Shown here: positions 43,827 to 53,063 of the stretch, piece after piece
Position numbering within the stretch: position 1 is the first letter of the stretch
Layout of the letters: each line of letters starts with the position of its first letter
NCBI GenBank assembly: GCA_030609325.1
Contig: JAUWCL010000012.1
Coordinates: forward strand, 1 to 64,000
Direction of reading: 5' to 3'
Origin: Candidatus Krumholzibacteriota bacterium
Lineage (GTDB): Bacteria > Krumholzibacteriota > Krumholzibacteriia > Krumholzibacteriales > Krumholzibacteriaceae
DNA: 64,000 bases
Notes under the pieces: generated by a model
What the model saw: only the letters and a program-made list of their open reading frames with translations
Databases searched by the model: none
Told to the model about the DNA's origin: nothing
Program-made: the position numbers and the translations under genes

Positions 43827-45245
43827 ATGGATAATGCTCCGGTACAAGTGCTGGTTGTCGATGACGAGAGAACAGTCTGTATCAGCTGCAAACGGGTGCT
43901 CGAGGATGAGGATTACGCGGTGGATTACGTTCTCTCGGGTGAGGAGGGGCTCGAGAGGGCCGTCAACGGCAGCTACGATGTGGTTCTTCTCGATCTCAAG
44001 ATGCCGGGCATGCACGGGCTCGAGGTCCTGGAAATGATCAAGAAGCGGCGCCCTGAGTTGATTGTGATCATCATCACCGGGTACGCTACTATCCAGACGA
44101 GCATAGAGGCCATCAAGAAGGGTGCTTTCGACTACGTCCCGAAGCCGTTCACTCCAGAGGAGCTCGCGATGACCGTCACCAGGGCGCTGGAGGACAGGGC
44201 ACTCCGGAGCGAGAACATATTTCTCAAGCAGGATATATCCATGCTCCGCCGGGAAAGTCCCATAATCGGCCGGTCGAAGGCTATGGAAGACATCATGCGC
44301 CAGATACTGAAGATCGCCCCGACCGACTTCACCGTGGCGATATACGGCGAGTCGGGTACGGGAAAGGAACTCGTCGCGCGTGCCATACACGACAACAGCA
44401 ATCGCAGCGGCAAGCAGTTTGTGGCCGTTGATATCTCGTCCCTGGCGCCCGCCCTCGTCGAGTCGGAATTGTTCGGGCATGTGCGGGGAGCGTTCACCGG
44501 GGCGACGCAGCACAGGCCGGGGTACTTCTCCATCGCTCACGGCGGCACCCTGTTTCTGGATGAGATATCCAATATAAGTCAGGAGCTTCAGAGCAAGCTC
44601 CTGAGGGTGCTCGAGAGTCATCGGGTCCGGCAGGTCGGTTCCGAGCGGGAGCAGAAGGTGGATGTGAGGGTCATAGCAGCCACGAACAAGGATCTGCACC
44701 AGCTCGTGGAGGACGGGAGTTTTCGCGAGGATCTCTATTACCGCCTCAACGTCATCCCGATAACGGTGCCTCCTTTGAGCGAACGGACGGAGGATATCCC
44801 GCAACTGGCGATGCATTTTCTGCGGATGGCAGCGAAGGAGTCGGGTACGACGGAAAAGGCGTTTACGACGCAGGCAATGGCCAAGTTCGTTTCCTACAAG
44901 TGGCCCGGCAACGTGAGAGAGCTGAGGAACCTGGTCTACCGGCTGGTTGCAATGATAGAGACGGATCTCATCGGTGTGGAACAATTGCCGCCGGAGCTTA
45001 TGGAACCCCCGGTGAGCACATGGAAGCTCGTGATGGACAGCGTGCCGCGCGATGCCGACGAACTAAAAGTGATGAAAACGAAGCTCAAGCAGATGGTATT
45101 CGCACGGGTCGAGAAGAATTTCGTGGTCGACGCGCTCAACCGCTCCGGCTGGAATGTAACGCGCGCCGCCGAACTCGTCGGGATGCACCGTCCCAACTTC
45201 CATGCGCTGATGAGAAAGTACGGAATCAGGATCAGGGGCGCATGA
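43827..45245 (+). CDS. NtrC-family sigma-54-dependent response regulator
   Basis: 472 residues from ATG 43827, preferred because AAGGAG stands six bases upstream; the ATG at 43812 overlaps the kinase stop. Receiver domain with VVDDE and phospho-acceptor Asp in VVLLDLKMPG. AAA+ domain with Walker A GESGTGKE, the sigma-54-contacting loop VRGAFTGA, Walker B GGTLFLDE. A Fis-type HTH closes it (NVTRAAELVGMHRPNFHALMRKYGI). It activates sigma-54 promoters on phosphorylation. Unlike the kinase it appears intact, so it may now be driven by another kinase. Confidence 0.93.
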   Translation: MDNAPVQVLVVDDERTVCISCKRVLEDEDYAVDYVLSGEEGLERAVNGSYDVVLLDLKMPGMHGLEVLEMIKKRRPELIVIIITGYATIQTSIEAIKKGAFDYVPKPFTPEELAMTVTRALEDRALRSENIFLKQDISMLRRESPIIGRSKAMEDIMRQILKIAPTDFTVAIYGESGTGKELVARAIHDNSNRSGKQFVAVDISSLAPALVESELFGHVRGAFTGATQHRPGYFSIAHGGTLFLDEISNISQELQSKLLRVLESHRVRQVGSEREQKVDVRVIAATNKDLHQLVEDGSFREDLYYRLNVIPITVPPLSERTEDIPQLAMHFLRMAAKESGTTEKAFTTQAMAKFVSYKWPGNVRELRNLVYRLVAMIETDLIGVEQLPPELMEPPVSTWKLVMDSVPRDADELKVMKTKLKQMVFARVEKNFVVDALNRSGWNVTRAAELVGMHRPNFHALMRKYGIRIRGA

Positions 45246-45417
45246 TGACCTGCCCACAGTGGCTGTACCACTCTGACAGCGAATCCGGCGCCCGACAATT
45301 CTCCAGTTATCATGTCAGATTTACACTACTTGGAACAGAATTTGCGACTGCAATAGTTTTTAAGCGGAATTCTTATTCTGATGTGGTTAATTGCAGCATA
45401 TTCGATAAAGAAACAGG

Positions 45418-46413
45418 ATGAACATTATTGCATATCAGGTCGACGCCTTCACTCAAGAACCGTTCAGTGGCAATCCGGCCATGGTTGTCACAGAGGCGGA
45501 TGAGCTTTCCGATGATATTATGCAACTGGTCGCCAACGAGATATATCTCTCAGAGACTGTCTTTATAATAAGGTCCGAATCGAAGGATTCATCATTCAGG
45601 TTCCGGTTCTTCACACACAGTGAAGAAATCGACATGAGCGGCCATGCTGTTATCGCCGCATGTTATACACTGATCAATGAAGGCCGGATACTCCTCGATG
45701 ATGGTATTACAAAGGTGTGTGTGGAGACTAATATCGGGAGTGTCCCTGTCAATATTTACTTCAGAAAAAACGAACCTTCGGATAATGTCGCCGACAGAAA
45801 TGATCCTCTTGCCGGTATCGCGATTACGGGTGATAATACAGGTATACTCGAAAAGATCTTGATTCATCAGGAGATCCGTCGCTATCGGCCTTCAGATATT
45901 CCTGTCAGTAAAATAGTCGATATTCTCGGGATAGACGAAAGGGAAATAACGAATACAGGGCTTCCTCTTGAGGTCGTATCTACCGGTATCGAGACTCTGC
46001 TTCTCCCGGTTACCAGTAAAGAAACGATCCTTAATATGAATCCTGATCTTATCAAATTGAACCAGCTGAACAAACGGTTCGGTATCCAGTCAAATCACCT
46101 TTTCTCTCTTGATACGTTCTCCGAAGACTGTATTACCTATTCAAGGGATTTCATCCCTTCCCTGGGAATGTGGGAAGACCCGGCCAGCGGCACATCCTCG
46201 GCGGCCCTCGGCACATACCTGATCCGCCACGGCATCACCTCTTCTGGATCCATGATCATGGAACAGGGGAATGAGAAGGGCAGCCTGGCCAAGATCCTCG
46301 TGGAAAAAGGTGATTCTGAAAATGTAACCGGGTCTATCTGGATCGGAGGACTTGCCGCTTTATCGATCAAAAGGAATATCGTTATTGAAGAAAACGCAGT
46401 TACTATAGTCTAG
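45418..46413 (+). CDS. PhzF-family isomerase
   Basis: 331 residues. YQVDAFTQEPFSGNPAMVV, LSETVFII with the catalytic Glu, and FFTHSEEIDMSGHAVIAA are PhzF signatures; GMWEDPASGTSSAALGTYLI is the second-domain counterpart. PhzF proteins are diaminopimelate-epimerase-fold isomerases; few have known substrates. It is somewhat longer than usual. Its AT-rich third positions differ sharply from both neighbours, indicating recent transfer. About 170 bases without a gene precede it. Confidence 0.9.
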   Translation: MNIIAYQVDAFTQEPFSGNPAMVVTEADELSDDIMQLVANEIYLSETVFIIRSESKDSSFRFRFFTHSEEIDMSGHAVIAACYTLINEGRILLDDGITKVCVETNIGSVPVNIYFRKNEPSDNVADRNDPLAGIAITGDNTGILEKILIHQEIRRYRPSDIPVSKIVDILGIDEREITNTGLPLEVVSTGIETLLLPVTSKETILNMNPDLIKLNQLNKRFGIQSNHLFSLDTFSEDCITYSRDFIPSLGMWEDPASGTSSAALGTYLIRHGITSSGSMIMEQGNEKGSLAKILVEKGDSENVTGSIWIGGLAALSIKRNIVIEENAVTIV

Positions 46414-46498
46414 TGCTCCGCACGGCGGCAGTGTGCAAGGCAAAAAGTGAGAACGCAGGAGATTTAAGAATGCCGGAATTTGCCGGTCGACAACCCGG

Positions 46499-48184
46499 CT
46501 ACTTCCTCATAAGCGATCTGTACTTGATTCGTTTCGGGATCTCGGCGGCCGTGCCGAGCCGTTCCCTCTTGTTTTTCTCGTAGTCGGAGAAGTTCCCCTC
46601 GAACCAGTGCGTCATGCTGTCGCCCTCGAAGGCCAGTATGTGGGTGGCGATCCTGTCGAGGAACCACCTGTCGTGGCTGATGACGACTGCGCACCCGCCG
46701 AAGTTCTCGAGGGCCTCCTCGAGCGCCCGCATAGTATTGACGTCGAGGTCGTTGGTCGGCTCGTCGAGGAGGATGACATTGGCGCCTTCCTTGAGGACCA
46801 TCGCGAGGTTGACCCTGTTGCGCTCGCCGCCGGAGAGGATCCCGACCTTCTTCGACTGGTCTGAGCCGGAGAAGTTGAACCGCGCTACGTAAGCGCGCGA
46901 GTTGATCTCCCTGCTGCCGAGCATCAGGGTATCCCTGCCGTCCGAGATCTGCTCCCAGATCGACTTCCCGGGATCGAGCAGCTCCCTCGACTGGTCTGCG
47001 TAGGCCAGTTTCACCGTTTCCCCGGTCCTTATGCTTCCCGAATCCGGCGTCTCCTGGCCGGTGATCAGCCTGAAAAGGGTCGTCTTGCCCGCGCCGTTGG
47101 CGCCGATCACCCCGACGATACCGCCGGGAGGGAGGGAGAAGTCAAGGCCCTCGAAGATTATCCTGCCGTCGTAGACCTTCGACACGTTCTCCGCCTCGAT
47201 CACTACTCCGCCGAGCCTCGGACCGGGCGGCACGTAGATCTCCAGGTCCTTCCGGCGCTTCTCGCCCTCGTCGCTCAGGAGGCTCTCGTACGAGTTGATG
47301 CGGGCCTTCGACTTGGTCTGGCGCGCTTTCGGGGACATCCTGATCCACTCCAGCTCGCGCTGCAGGGTCTTTCGGCGCTGCGACTCATGCTTCTCCTCGA
47401 GGGCGAGCCGGTTCTGCTTCTGTTCGAGCCAGGAGGAGTAGTTTCCCTTCCATGGGATTCCCTCGCCGCGATCGAGCTCAAGGATCCAGCCGGCGACGTT
47501 GTCGAGGAAATACCGGTCGTGGGTCACCGCGATGATGGTTCCTGCGTAGGCCTGGAGGTGATGTTCGAGCCAGGCGACCGTCTCGGCGTCGAGATGGTTC
47601 GTCGGCTCGTCGAGCAGGAGTATGTCGGGTTTCTGGAGGAGCAGGCGGCAGAGGGCGACTCTTCTCTTTTCGCCGCCCGAGATATGCCGGATCTTCATGT
47701 CGGACGGGGGACACCTGAGGGCGTCCATCGCCATATCGAGCCTTGAGTCGAGGTCCCAGGCGTCGAGAACGTCTATCTGTTCCTGAATCTTTCCCTGCTC
47801 ATCGAGAAGGGCGGCCATCTCGTCGTCGTCCATCGGCTCGGCGAACCTGGCGCTTATCTCGTTGAACTTCCGCAGGAGCTCGACCGTCTCGTGGACCCCT
47901 TCCTCGACGATCTCCCTGACCGTCTTCTCATCGTCGAGGTGCGGCTCCTGCTCGAGAAAGCCTGTCGTGTAGCCGGGGGAGGGGATCGTCTGCCCGGTGA
48001 AATCCCGGTCGACGCCGGCGAGGATCCGGAGAAGAGTACTCTTGCCGGCGCCGTTGAGGCCGAGCACCCCGATCTTCGCGCCGTAGAAGTACGATAGTGA
48101 GATATCCTTGAGGATCTGCCTGTTGTTGTGGAACTTGCTCACCCTCATCATCGTGTAGATGATCTTGTTCGGATTGTCGGCCAT
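46499..48184 (-). CDS. ettA: ABC-F translation factor EttA
   Basis: 561 residues, the family's length. Two ATPase cassettes: Walker A GLNGAGKST and GANGAGKTT, signatures SGGEKRRVALCRLLL and SGGERNRVNLAMVL, Walker B DILLLDEPTNHLDAETV and VILLDEPTNDLDVNT. The arm and P-site tRNA linker follow cassette one (LEWIRMSPKARQTKSKARI). EttA binds the ribosomal E site and gates entry into elongation according to ATP/ADP ratio. Cytoplasmic. Confidence 0.95.
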   Translation of the reverse strand: MADNPNKIIYTMMRVSKFHNNRQILKDISLSYFYGAKIGVLGLNGAGKSTLLRILAGVDRDFTGQTIPSPGYTTGFLEQEPHLDDEKTVREIVEEGVHETVELLRKFNEISARFAEPMDDDEMAALLDEQGKIQEQIDVLDAWDLDSRLDMAMDALRCPPSDMKIRHISGGEKRRVALCRLLLQKPDILLLDEPTNHLDAETVAWLEHHLQAYAGTIIAVTHDRYFLDNVAGWILELDRGEGIPWKGNYSSWLEQKQNRLALEEKHESQRRKTLQRELEWIRMSPKARQTKSKARINSYESLLSDEGEKRRKDLEIYVPPGPRLGGVVIEAENVSKVYDGRIIFEGLDFSLPPGGIVGVIGANGAGKTTLFRLITGQETPDSGSIRTGETVKLAYADQSRELLDPGKSIWEQISDGRDTLMLGSREINSRAYVARFNFSGSDQSKKVGILSGGERNRVNLAMVLKEGANVILLDEPTNDLDVNTMRALEEALENFGGCAVVISHDRWFLDRIATHILAFEGDSMTHWFEGNFSDYEKNKRERLGTAAEIPKRIKYRSLMRK

Positions 48185-48213
48185 TCATTCACCCCGTTAG
48201 TGCCGGCCGGCTC

Positions 48214-48510
48214 TCAGATCTCCTCGGTCAGCTCGAGGAATCTCTTGTATGGTATGGCGATCAGGCTCTCAGACGAAAAGGCCCCGTTCGAGAGACTTAT
48301 CATCGAGACCTTCGCCGCCGTGTCCTCGTCGGGCGCCTCGTAGATGTCGATGAAGTCATATGCCCCGAGCAGCGCGTAATGGGAGATGAAGTTCACCTCC
48401 GGACATTTCTCTTTCACCTGGTCGAGCCATGCCCTGCCGAGCTTCGCCCGGTCCTTGACCTGCCTGCTCACCTCCGGCGAGAGCTTCGTAAGCAGAATAT
48501 ATGTCTGCAT
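48214..48510 (-). CDS. GYD-domain protein
   Basis: 98 residues. QTYILLTKLSPEVSRQVKDR at the start, HYALLGAYDFIDIYEAPDEDTAAKVSMISLSNGAFSSESLIAIPYKRF: the 'GxYDFV' core and beta-alpha-beta layout of the GYD family (dimeric alpha/beta barrel). Function unknown. It lies 29 bases upstream of ettA and may be co-transcribed with it. Confidence 0.85.
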   Translation of the reverse strand: MQTYILLTKLSPEVSRQVKDRAKLGRAWLDQVKEKCPEVNFISHYALLGAYDFIDIYEAPDEDTAAKVSMISLSNGAFSSESLIAIPYKRFLELTEEI

Positions 48511-48603
48511 GAGTCACCTCCTTTTAAATAATTGTTCTCCGGAAGACTTACACTCGCTGATTATCTCACAGAACACGGCGGATTCCGCAAATTATTCAAA
48601 TGA

Positions 48604-48930
48604 TCATTTCTGCCATACGGCGTGGCCCCTGCGGCGCAGTATCCTCGCCAGTTCGGCCTCCATCTCCTGCGCGTCGGAGTACGAGAGCGGATTGTACTCC
48701 TCGTAAAGCATCGGGCACAGCCGCAGGCCGTATTCTCTCACGTACCGGTTCGATTTATGCCCTTCCTTGTGATTCTCGAACCTCTCCTCGGGGGAGAGGC
48801 CGGTCATGCCTACATAGTAGCATTTCCCGCCGGGATCGCAGCCGGGATTGGCCTTCTGAAACCTCGATTCTTTCCGGACGGCTTCGTCCAGTTCGACTAC
48901 ATATACGTTGTGATGTTTCCTTGCGGGCAT
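48604..48930 (-). CDS. GIY-YIG-like small protein
   Basis: 108 residues from ATG 48930 (AAGGATC upstream); an upstream in-frame start at 48999 gives a longer unsupported leader. HHNVYVVELDEAV, KCYYVGMTGLSPEERFENHKEGHKSNRYVREYGLRL and the final Glu-containing helix follow the GIY-YIG nuclease fold (YVV... YVGMT...R..H). Stand-alone domains like this are thought to be structure-specific nucleases or inactive relatives. Target unknown. Confidence 0.75.
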   Translation of the reverse strand: MPARKHHNVYVVELDEAVRKESRFQKANPGCDPGGKCYYVGMTGLSPEERFENHKEGHKSNRYVREYGLRLCPMLYEEYNPLSYSDAQEMEAELARILRRRGHAVWQK

Positions 48931-49145
48931 GCCTTGATCCTTTGTTACTCTGCCGCCGATATTATACAGATTGTCCTTGGTTTCGGCGAAAGAATACATA
49001 TATTAGCCGGACAAACCGGTTTACGGGACTGTCTGCGGTCCGGGAGAAGGCCCGGATAACATATTTTGCGGCCCTGAAAAGGAGCCATACGTCCCGCGGC
49101 CCTGAAGAAAAGCCGTACGCCTTTCTGAAATCCGAAAGAACGAAT

Positions 49146-49838
49146 ATGAAGATCGCTTTCACAGGACTGGACCTGCCCGAGGGCAAGGTAAGATTCGAGG
49201 ATCCCGTCGTCCACTCGCTTACGGCGAAGTTCTCGCCGAAGAAGATCACGCCGTACTACTTCGAGTTCGTCGGCGACGACTTCGAGGCGGCCGACATGAT
49301 AGCCGTAGCACGCGACCGCGTGCTTGATCTCCTCATATACGATATTGAGAAGCTCGAGACCCGCCTCGAGCGCAGCGACGACGAGGAAGAGCGCGAAGCA
49401 CTTGCCGGGGCCCTTTCGGAGCTGGAGCGCGAGATCCCTGTCTGCGATATGGAGCTTTCGGATTCAGACAGCCGGCATATGCGGCAGACAGGTCCGTTGA
49501 GCCTCAAGCCGGTGCTGATCGTCGATTCGGATTCGGTCGATGTCCAGGAGCTTCTTCCCTTCGCTCTGGAGAAGTCGGGCATGATGTTCTTCTATACGGC
49601 CGGCGAGCAGGAAGTGCACGCCTGGCTGATCAGCAGGGGCTTCGATGCTCATGGATGCGCGGGGAGGATACATACCGACCTGGCGCGCGGCTTCGTCAAG
49701 GCCGAGATAGTTGCCGTCGATGACCTGCTCAATTGCCACAGCATGGCTGACGCCCGCAAGCGCGGTCTCAGCCGTCTCGTCGACCGCGACTTTGTCATCA
49801 CCTCCGACACCGTCCTCGAGATAAGATTCAATATCTGA
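49146..49838 (+). CDS. YchF-like TGS/DUF933 protein without a GTPase domain
   Basis: 230 residues from ATG 49146. The last 85 residues match the C-terminal TGS-like DUF933 domain of YchF/OBG-type ATPases: FFYTAGEQEVHAWLISRGFD, GRIHTDLARGFVKAEIVAVDDL and a final strand VLEIRFNI. The central helices (ADMIAVARDRVLDLLIYDIEKLETRLE) and LSLKPVLIVDSDSVD echo the coiled-coil and the strand after it. There is no P-loop or other G motif. So it is a shortened paralogue that should bind RNA or ribosome but not hydrolyse nucleotides. Confidence 0.7.
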   Translation: MKIAFTGLDLPEGKVRFEDPVVHSLTAKFSPKKITPYYFEFVGDDFEAADMIAVARDRVLDLLIYDIEKLETRLERSDDEEEREALAGALSELEREIPVCDMELSDSDSRHMRQTGPLSLKPVLIVDSDSVDVQELLPFALEKSGMMFFYTAGEQEVHAWLISRGFDAHGCAGRIHTDLARGFVKAEIVAVDDLLNCHSMADARKRGLSRLVDRDFVITSDTVLEIRFNI

Positions 49839-50023
49839 TTCAAGATTTGTATTCCAGAGACATCCGAGAGATATACGTATGAAACCGGAATCGATGAATC
49901 CAGGGACGACGAATCCTTACACAACGGGTCAATTATCTGACGTTGACTTCTGACGTTGTTTGCGTGTTGAATAGGACGATCGATGAACAGGACACTCGTT
50001 AAAGAGCAACAAGGCATTAAACC

Positions 50024-51304
50024 ATGGTCAGCAAAATAATCATCGCGGTTCTCATCGTTGTGATCGGCGGACTCGTCGTAAAACTCATCATGGACAATCG
50101 GGACGGGTCCAATGCGGATGATTACCAGCTCCCGCCGCCGGAGACCCTCGACGTGCGCGACGTGACCGCGTTTATCGATGCCGAGGCCACAACGTTCCGC
50201 GTCCGGACGACGCGAGACGTCCTGCCCGGCGGGTACTCGGCGGCGATGACGCCGGTACTCGTCGACTGGAACAGATCGGACACCTCCCCGGGGGGCGAGA
50301 TCCTGCTCCTCAACATCAACCACGGCGGCAATCCCGTCTCGGGCGTGACCGAGCTGCGGTCCGCGCTCATCAGGCCGGACAGGATTAAAAAGGTCCAGCT
50401 CGTCATGGTCCCGCTGGGAGGGCCTGAGGCGATCTCGCACGGCCAGCTCAGGTTCATCTTCGAGGAAGGCGGGGCCGGGTTTTCAGGCGGCGACAAGGGA
50501 GTAGCCGGTAAACCCGAGAAGCTGGAGGATCTTATAATCTCGTGGGAAGCGTGGCGCGCTCCCGGCGTCGACTACAAGATGATGAAAGGGATGGACCCGG
50601 AGACGTACGAGCTGACCTGCCGCGCCTACTCTGGGCCGCAGCGCTTCCTCGAGGACGCGCTGATGAACCGCGAATGGAACGTATACGAGCTGAACCTTCC
50701 CGGCGGCAGGGAAGGATGCATAGAGCTCCTGAAGGTCGCGCTTGCCCTCGGCGACGGCGCCTCGCGTCATTCGATCGTCTGGATGATCGAGGATGCCGAG
50801 CGAAAATGGAAAGAGGATGGGTTCGATTCCGATCCGGAGCAGAGCAGTGCAGTCGAGGTCTGGCGCGCGCTCAGGGAAAGGGCCGGAGCGGCCGGCTCGC
50901 CCGTCGAAGATCCGCGGGCCGACATGACCGGCAGGACCGGATACCAGTCGATGATCCGATCCTGCGCGACGATGGCCCTCTATTCGGTCGACCTGACCGT
51001 GGCGAGGCTGATCGAGGCGGGCTATCCGGCTGGTGGGGCGCGGCCGACGCAGAAACCCGAAATAATCGAGGAGCCCGCCTGGATGGTGGAACTGGGCAGC
51101 GCGGACATCGCGGGCATCCTGAAACGGACCCCGAAGGCCCTCGCGTACGCACGCGAGAATCCTACGGTCATCCCGGGAAACATTCCCAAGGCGTTGGAGG
51201 AAGCCGGCCTTCTGGTGATGGAGAACGGCAGGCCGTGGAACGAGCGGTATTCGATTATGGACGAGACGCCCTGGGGCCACAGGTGGCAGCTGCTGATCAG
51301 GTGA
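50024..51304 (+). CDS. Hypothetical membrane-anchored protein
   Basis: 426 residues. A single N-terminal helix (VSKIIIAVLIVVIGGLVVKLIM) is followed by an extracytoplasmic domain without known motifs. About residues 80-165 are beta-rich (VDWNRSDTSPGGEILLLNINHGG, KKVQLVMVPLGGPEAI); the remainder is helical and rich in acidic and aromatic residues. I do not recognise the family. Codon use is native. A signal-peptide orphan follows 13 bases later. Confidence 0.7.
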   Translation: MVSKIIIAVLIVVIGGLVVKLIMDNRDGSNADDYQLPPPETLDVRDVTAFIDAEATTFRVRTTRDVLPGGYSAAMTPVLVDWNRSDTSPGGEILLLNINHGGNPVSGVTELRSALIRPDRIKKVQLVMVPLGGPEAISHGQLRFIFEEGGAGFSGGDKGVAGKPEKLEDLIISWEAWRAPGVDYKMMKGMDPETYELTCRAYSGPQRFLEDALMNREWNVYELNLPGGREGCIELLKVALALGDGASRHSIVWMIEDAERKWKEDGFDSDPEQSSAVEVWRALRERAGAAGSPVEDPRADMTGRTGYQSMIRSCATMALYSVDLTVARLIEAGYPAGGARPTQKPEIIEEPAWMVELGSADIAGILKRTPKALAYARENPTVIPGNIPKALEEAGLLVMENGRPWNERYSIMDETPWGHRWQLLIR

Positions 51305-51317
51305 CAGGAGGGAAAAT

Positions 51318-51398
51318 ATGAGATGGACGGTGCTTTTTCTGCTGATGGTCCTCGTTGCCTGTCCCGCTGAAGTAACCTGCGCCAACGGATCCCTGTGA
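51318..51398 (+). CDS. Orphan signal peptide, 26 residues
   Basis: ATG 51318 follows a strong AGGAGGG site. The product RWTVLFLLMVLVACPAEVTC, then ANGSL, is a full signal peptide (possibly with lipobox-like VAC) and stops at once. It is probably the 5' end of a deleted secreted-protein gene, or less likely a leader peptide. An inverted repeat (AGCCCGGC at 51401, GCCGGGCT at 51469) follows. Confidence 0.45.
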   Translation: MRWTVLFLLMVLVACPAEVTCANGSL

Positions 51399-51497
51399 AA
51401 GCCCGGCCTGGTCTCGAGCCGCATCAACCAGATGGTCAGGTATCTCTCGAAAACGCTCTTCATCCTTCGCCGGGCTTCTATACCGCTCTGCCGCTTA

Positions 51498-52286
51498 TTA
51501 TTGCTGCTTCCTCGCCTCAATATATGCGGAACGCACATACCGTTCGGTTCCAAGGTCCGAGAACCAGCTCTTGATCATCTCCATGCTCTCTTCCTTGAGC
51601 TGTATGGAGACATCGGTAAACCCCGCGCCGGTGAGCATATTTTCGATCTCCGGCACCAGTATCGCTCCGGCGATGCATCCGGAATATGCTTCCACATCGT
51701 TTCTGATGTTATCGGGCATCTCCTCTATCGCTACAATGTCCGAGACGGCCAGCCGCCCGCCGGGCTTCAGCACGCGGTAGACCTCTCTGAATACCTGCTG
51801 CTTGTCGGGGGAGAGGTTGATGACGCAGTTCGAGATTACCACGTCGACGCTGTCGTCCGCCGACGGGATGTGCTCGATCTCGCCCAGCCTGAACTCTACG
51901 TTGGTGAAGCCGCCTTCCTCGGCGCCGAGCCTCGACTTGCTCACCATCTCGGGCGTCATGTCGATGCCGATCACTCTGCCGTTCTCGCCCACCTTTGCGG
52001 AGGAGAGGAAGCAATCGATTCCCGCCCCGCTGCCAAGGTCGAGGACCGTCTCGCCCTCCTCGAGCGAGGCTATTGCCACGGGATTGCCGCATCCGAGGCC
52101 GAGGTTGCTTCCATCGGGAAGGTCTGCCAGTTCGCTGGCCGTGTATCCCAGGGTGGCGGATACCTCGTCGGCGGCAGCCCCGGCCCCTGAGCAGCACGAA
52201 GGTCCGCAGCATCCTTCGGATCCTGCCGTTTCTGCGTACTTTTTCCTCACTTCGTTCCTCAGCATGTCGTTGCTGACATCTGACAT
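51498..52286 (-). CDS. arsM: Arsenite S-adenosylmethionine methyltransferase ArsM
   Basis: 262 residues from ATG 52286; an ATG at 52304 is possible. Cys-rich N-terminus (GSEGCCGPSCCSG), SAM motif VLDLGSGAGIDCFLSS, GRVIGIDMTPEMV, and the arsenic-site cysteines in VVISNCVINLSPDK and YSGCIAGA. ArsM methylates As(III) to volatile or less retained species. It is the last gene of a minus-strand arsenic operon behind an arsP'-'arsR chimera and an intact arsR. Confidence 0.92.
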   Translation of the reverse strand: MSDVSNDMLRNEVRKKYAETAGSEGCCGPSCCSGAGAAADEVSATLGYTASELADLPDGSNLGLGCGNPVAIASLEEGETVLDLGSGAGIDCFLSSAKVGENGRVIGIDMTPEMVSKSRLGAEEGGFTNVEFRLGEIEHIPSADDSVDVVISNCVINLSPDKQQVFREVYRVLKPGGRLAVSDIVAIEEMPDNIRNDVEAYSGCIAGAILVPEIENMLTGAGFTDVSIQLKEESMEMIKSWFSDLGTERYVRSAYIEARKQQ

Positions 52287-52287
52287 T

Positions 52288-52678
52288 TTACTGTACTTTC
52301 TCATCGAGGTTGCCGGGAAGTCCTTCGACAGATTCCCTGATCTCGTCGCGCACCCTGCGGCAGATATCGAGTTTCTCTTTATCGCCTTCGACCGTCTTGG
52401 CCAGCGCCGGCGGGATCGTCGAATCCGACATGGACGATCTTCCCGGTGCCGGGAAAGAACGGACAGTTCACGCGCGGCTCCCGCTTTGCCGTCTCCGTGA
52501 GCCTGTAGTAGACCCATCGTCCGTTCTTGCGGCTCTCCACGAGTCCGGCGTTCTGCAGAACGCTCATGTGCCGCGAGACGGTCGCCGGGGCTGCGCCGAG
52601 CACACGTGTGGCGAGCACTATCGCGAGGAACACCGCGGCGATCAGCGTCAGCTTCTTCCATTCGTCCCGCAGACTCAT
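52288..52678 (-). pseudogene. Chimeric remnant of arsP and arsR
   Basis: The frame from ATG 52678 begins SLRDEWKKLTLIAAVFLAIV, which looks like the N-terminus of an ArsP/UPF0718 permease. After about 20 residues it becomes an ArsR winged helix: LATRVLGAAPATVSRHMSVL, QNAGLVESRKNGRWVYYRL. The metal-binding helix is gone. After PFFPGTGKIVHV the natural ArsR tail (LAKTVEGDKEKLDICRRVRDEI) lies in another frame starting ATG 52431 and ending 52288. So a deletion fused permease start to repressor middle, and a frameshift broke the tail. It is one base upstream of arsM. Confidence 0.65.
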
Positions 52679-52733
52679 ATCCTATTTACCGTTCCAGTTC
52701 CATATCGACCGGACACCCGGGATCGACGCGGAA

Positions 52734-53063
52734 TCATTGATCCTGTCCGATCATCTTCATCCGGTCCTCGGCGCCGGTCCTGATGACCTGTTCGATGCAT
52801 TCCATGAAGCTCAGCACGCAGGGGACGCGGAGACTGTAGAAGACCTGCTTTCCGCGCTTCTCGTCCTCGATGATTCCGGCCTGCTTGAGAACGTTCAGAT
52901 GACGCGATACGGTCGAGTAGTCGACGCCGGCCATGTCCACGAACTCGCAGACGCAGCGCTCGCCCCGACCGAGCTCCTCGGCGATCAGGAGGCGGGTGGG
53001 GTGTCCCAGCGCCTTCAGAACTCTCGATTTTGCTTCAAGATACGTTTTTCTTCTCTCGTCCAT
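52734..53063 (-). CDS. arsR: ArsR-family metalloregulator
   Basis: 109 residues, normal length. LKALGHPTRLLIAEELGRGERCVCEFVDMAG carries the CVC metal-binding motif on helix alpha-3; VDYSTVSRHLNVLKQAGIIEDEKRGKQVFYSLRVPCVLSF is the recognition helix and wing with a further Cys. It represses the operon until As(III) binds. First gene of the arsenic unit; the likely operator lies in 53064-53205. Confidence 0.93.
   Translation of the reverse strand: MDERRKTYLEAKSRVLKALGHPTRLLIAEELGRGERCVCEFVDMAGVDYSTVSRHLNVLKQAGIIEDEKRGKQVFYSLRVPCVLSFMECIEQVIRTGAEDRMKMIGQDQ

Noticed and set aside
51399-51478. Terminator from arms AGCCCGGC and GCCGGGCT
   Set aside because: Loop of about 60 bases and no T run.
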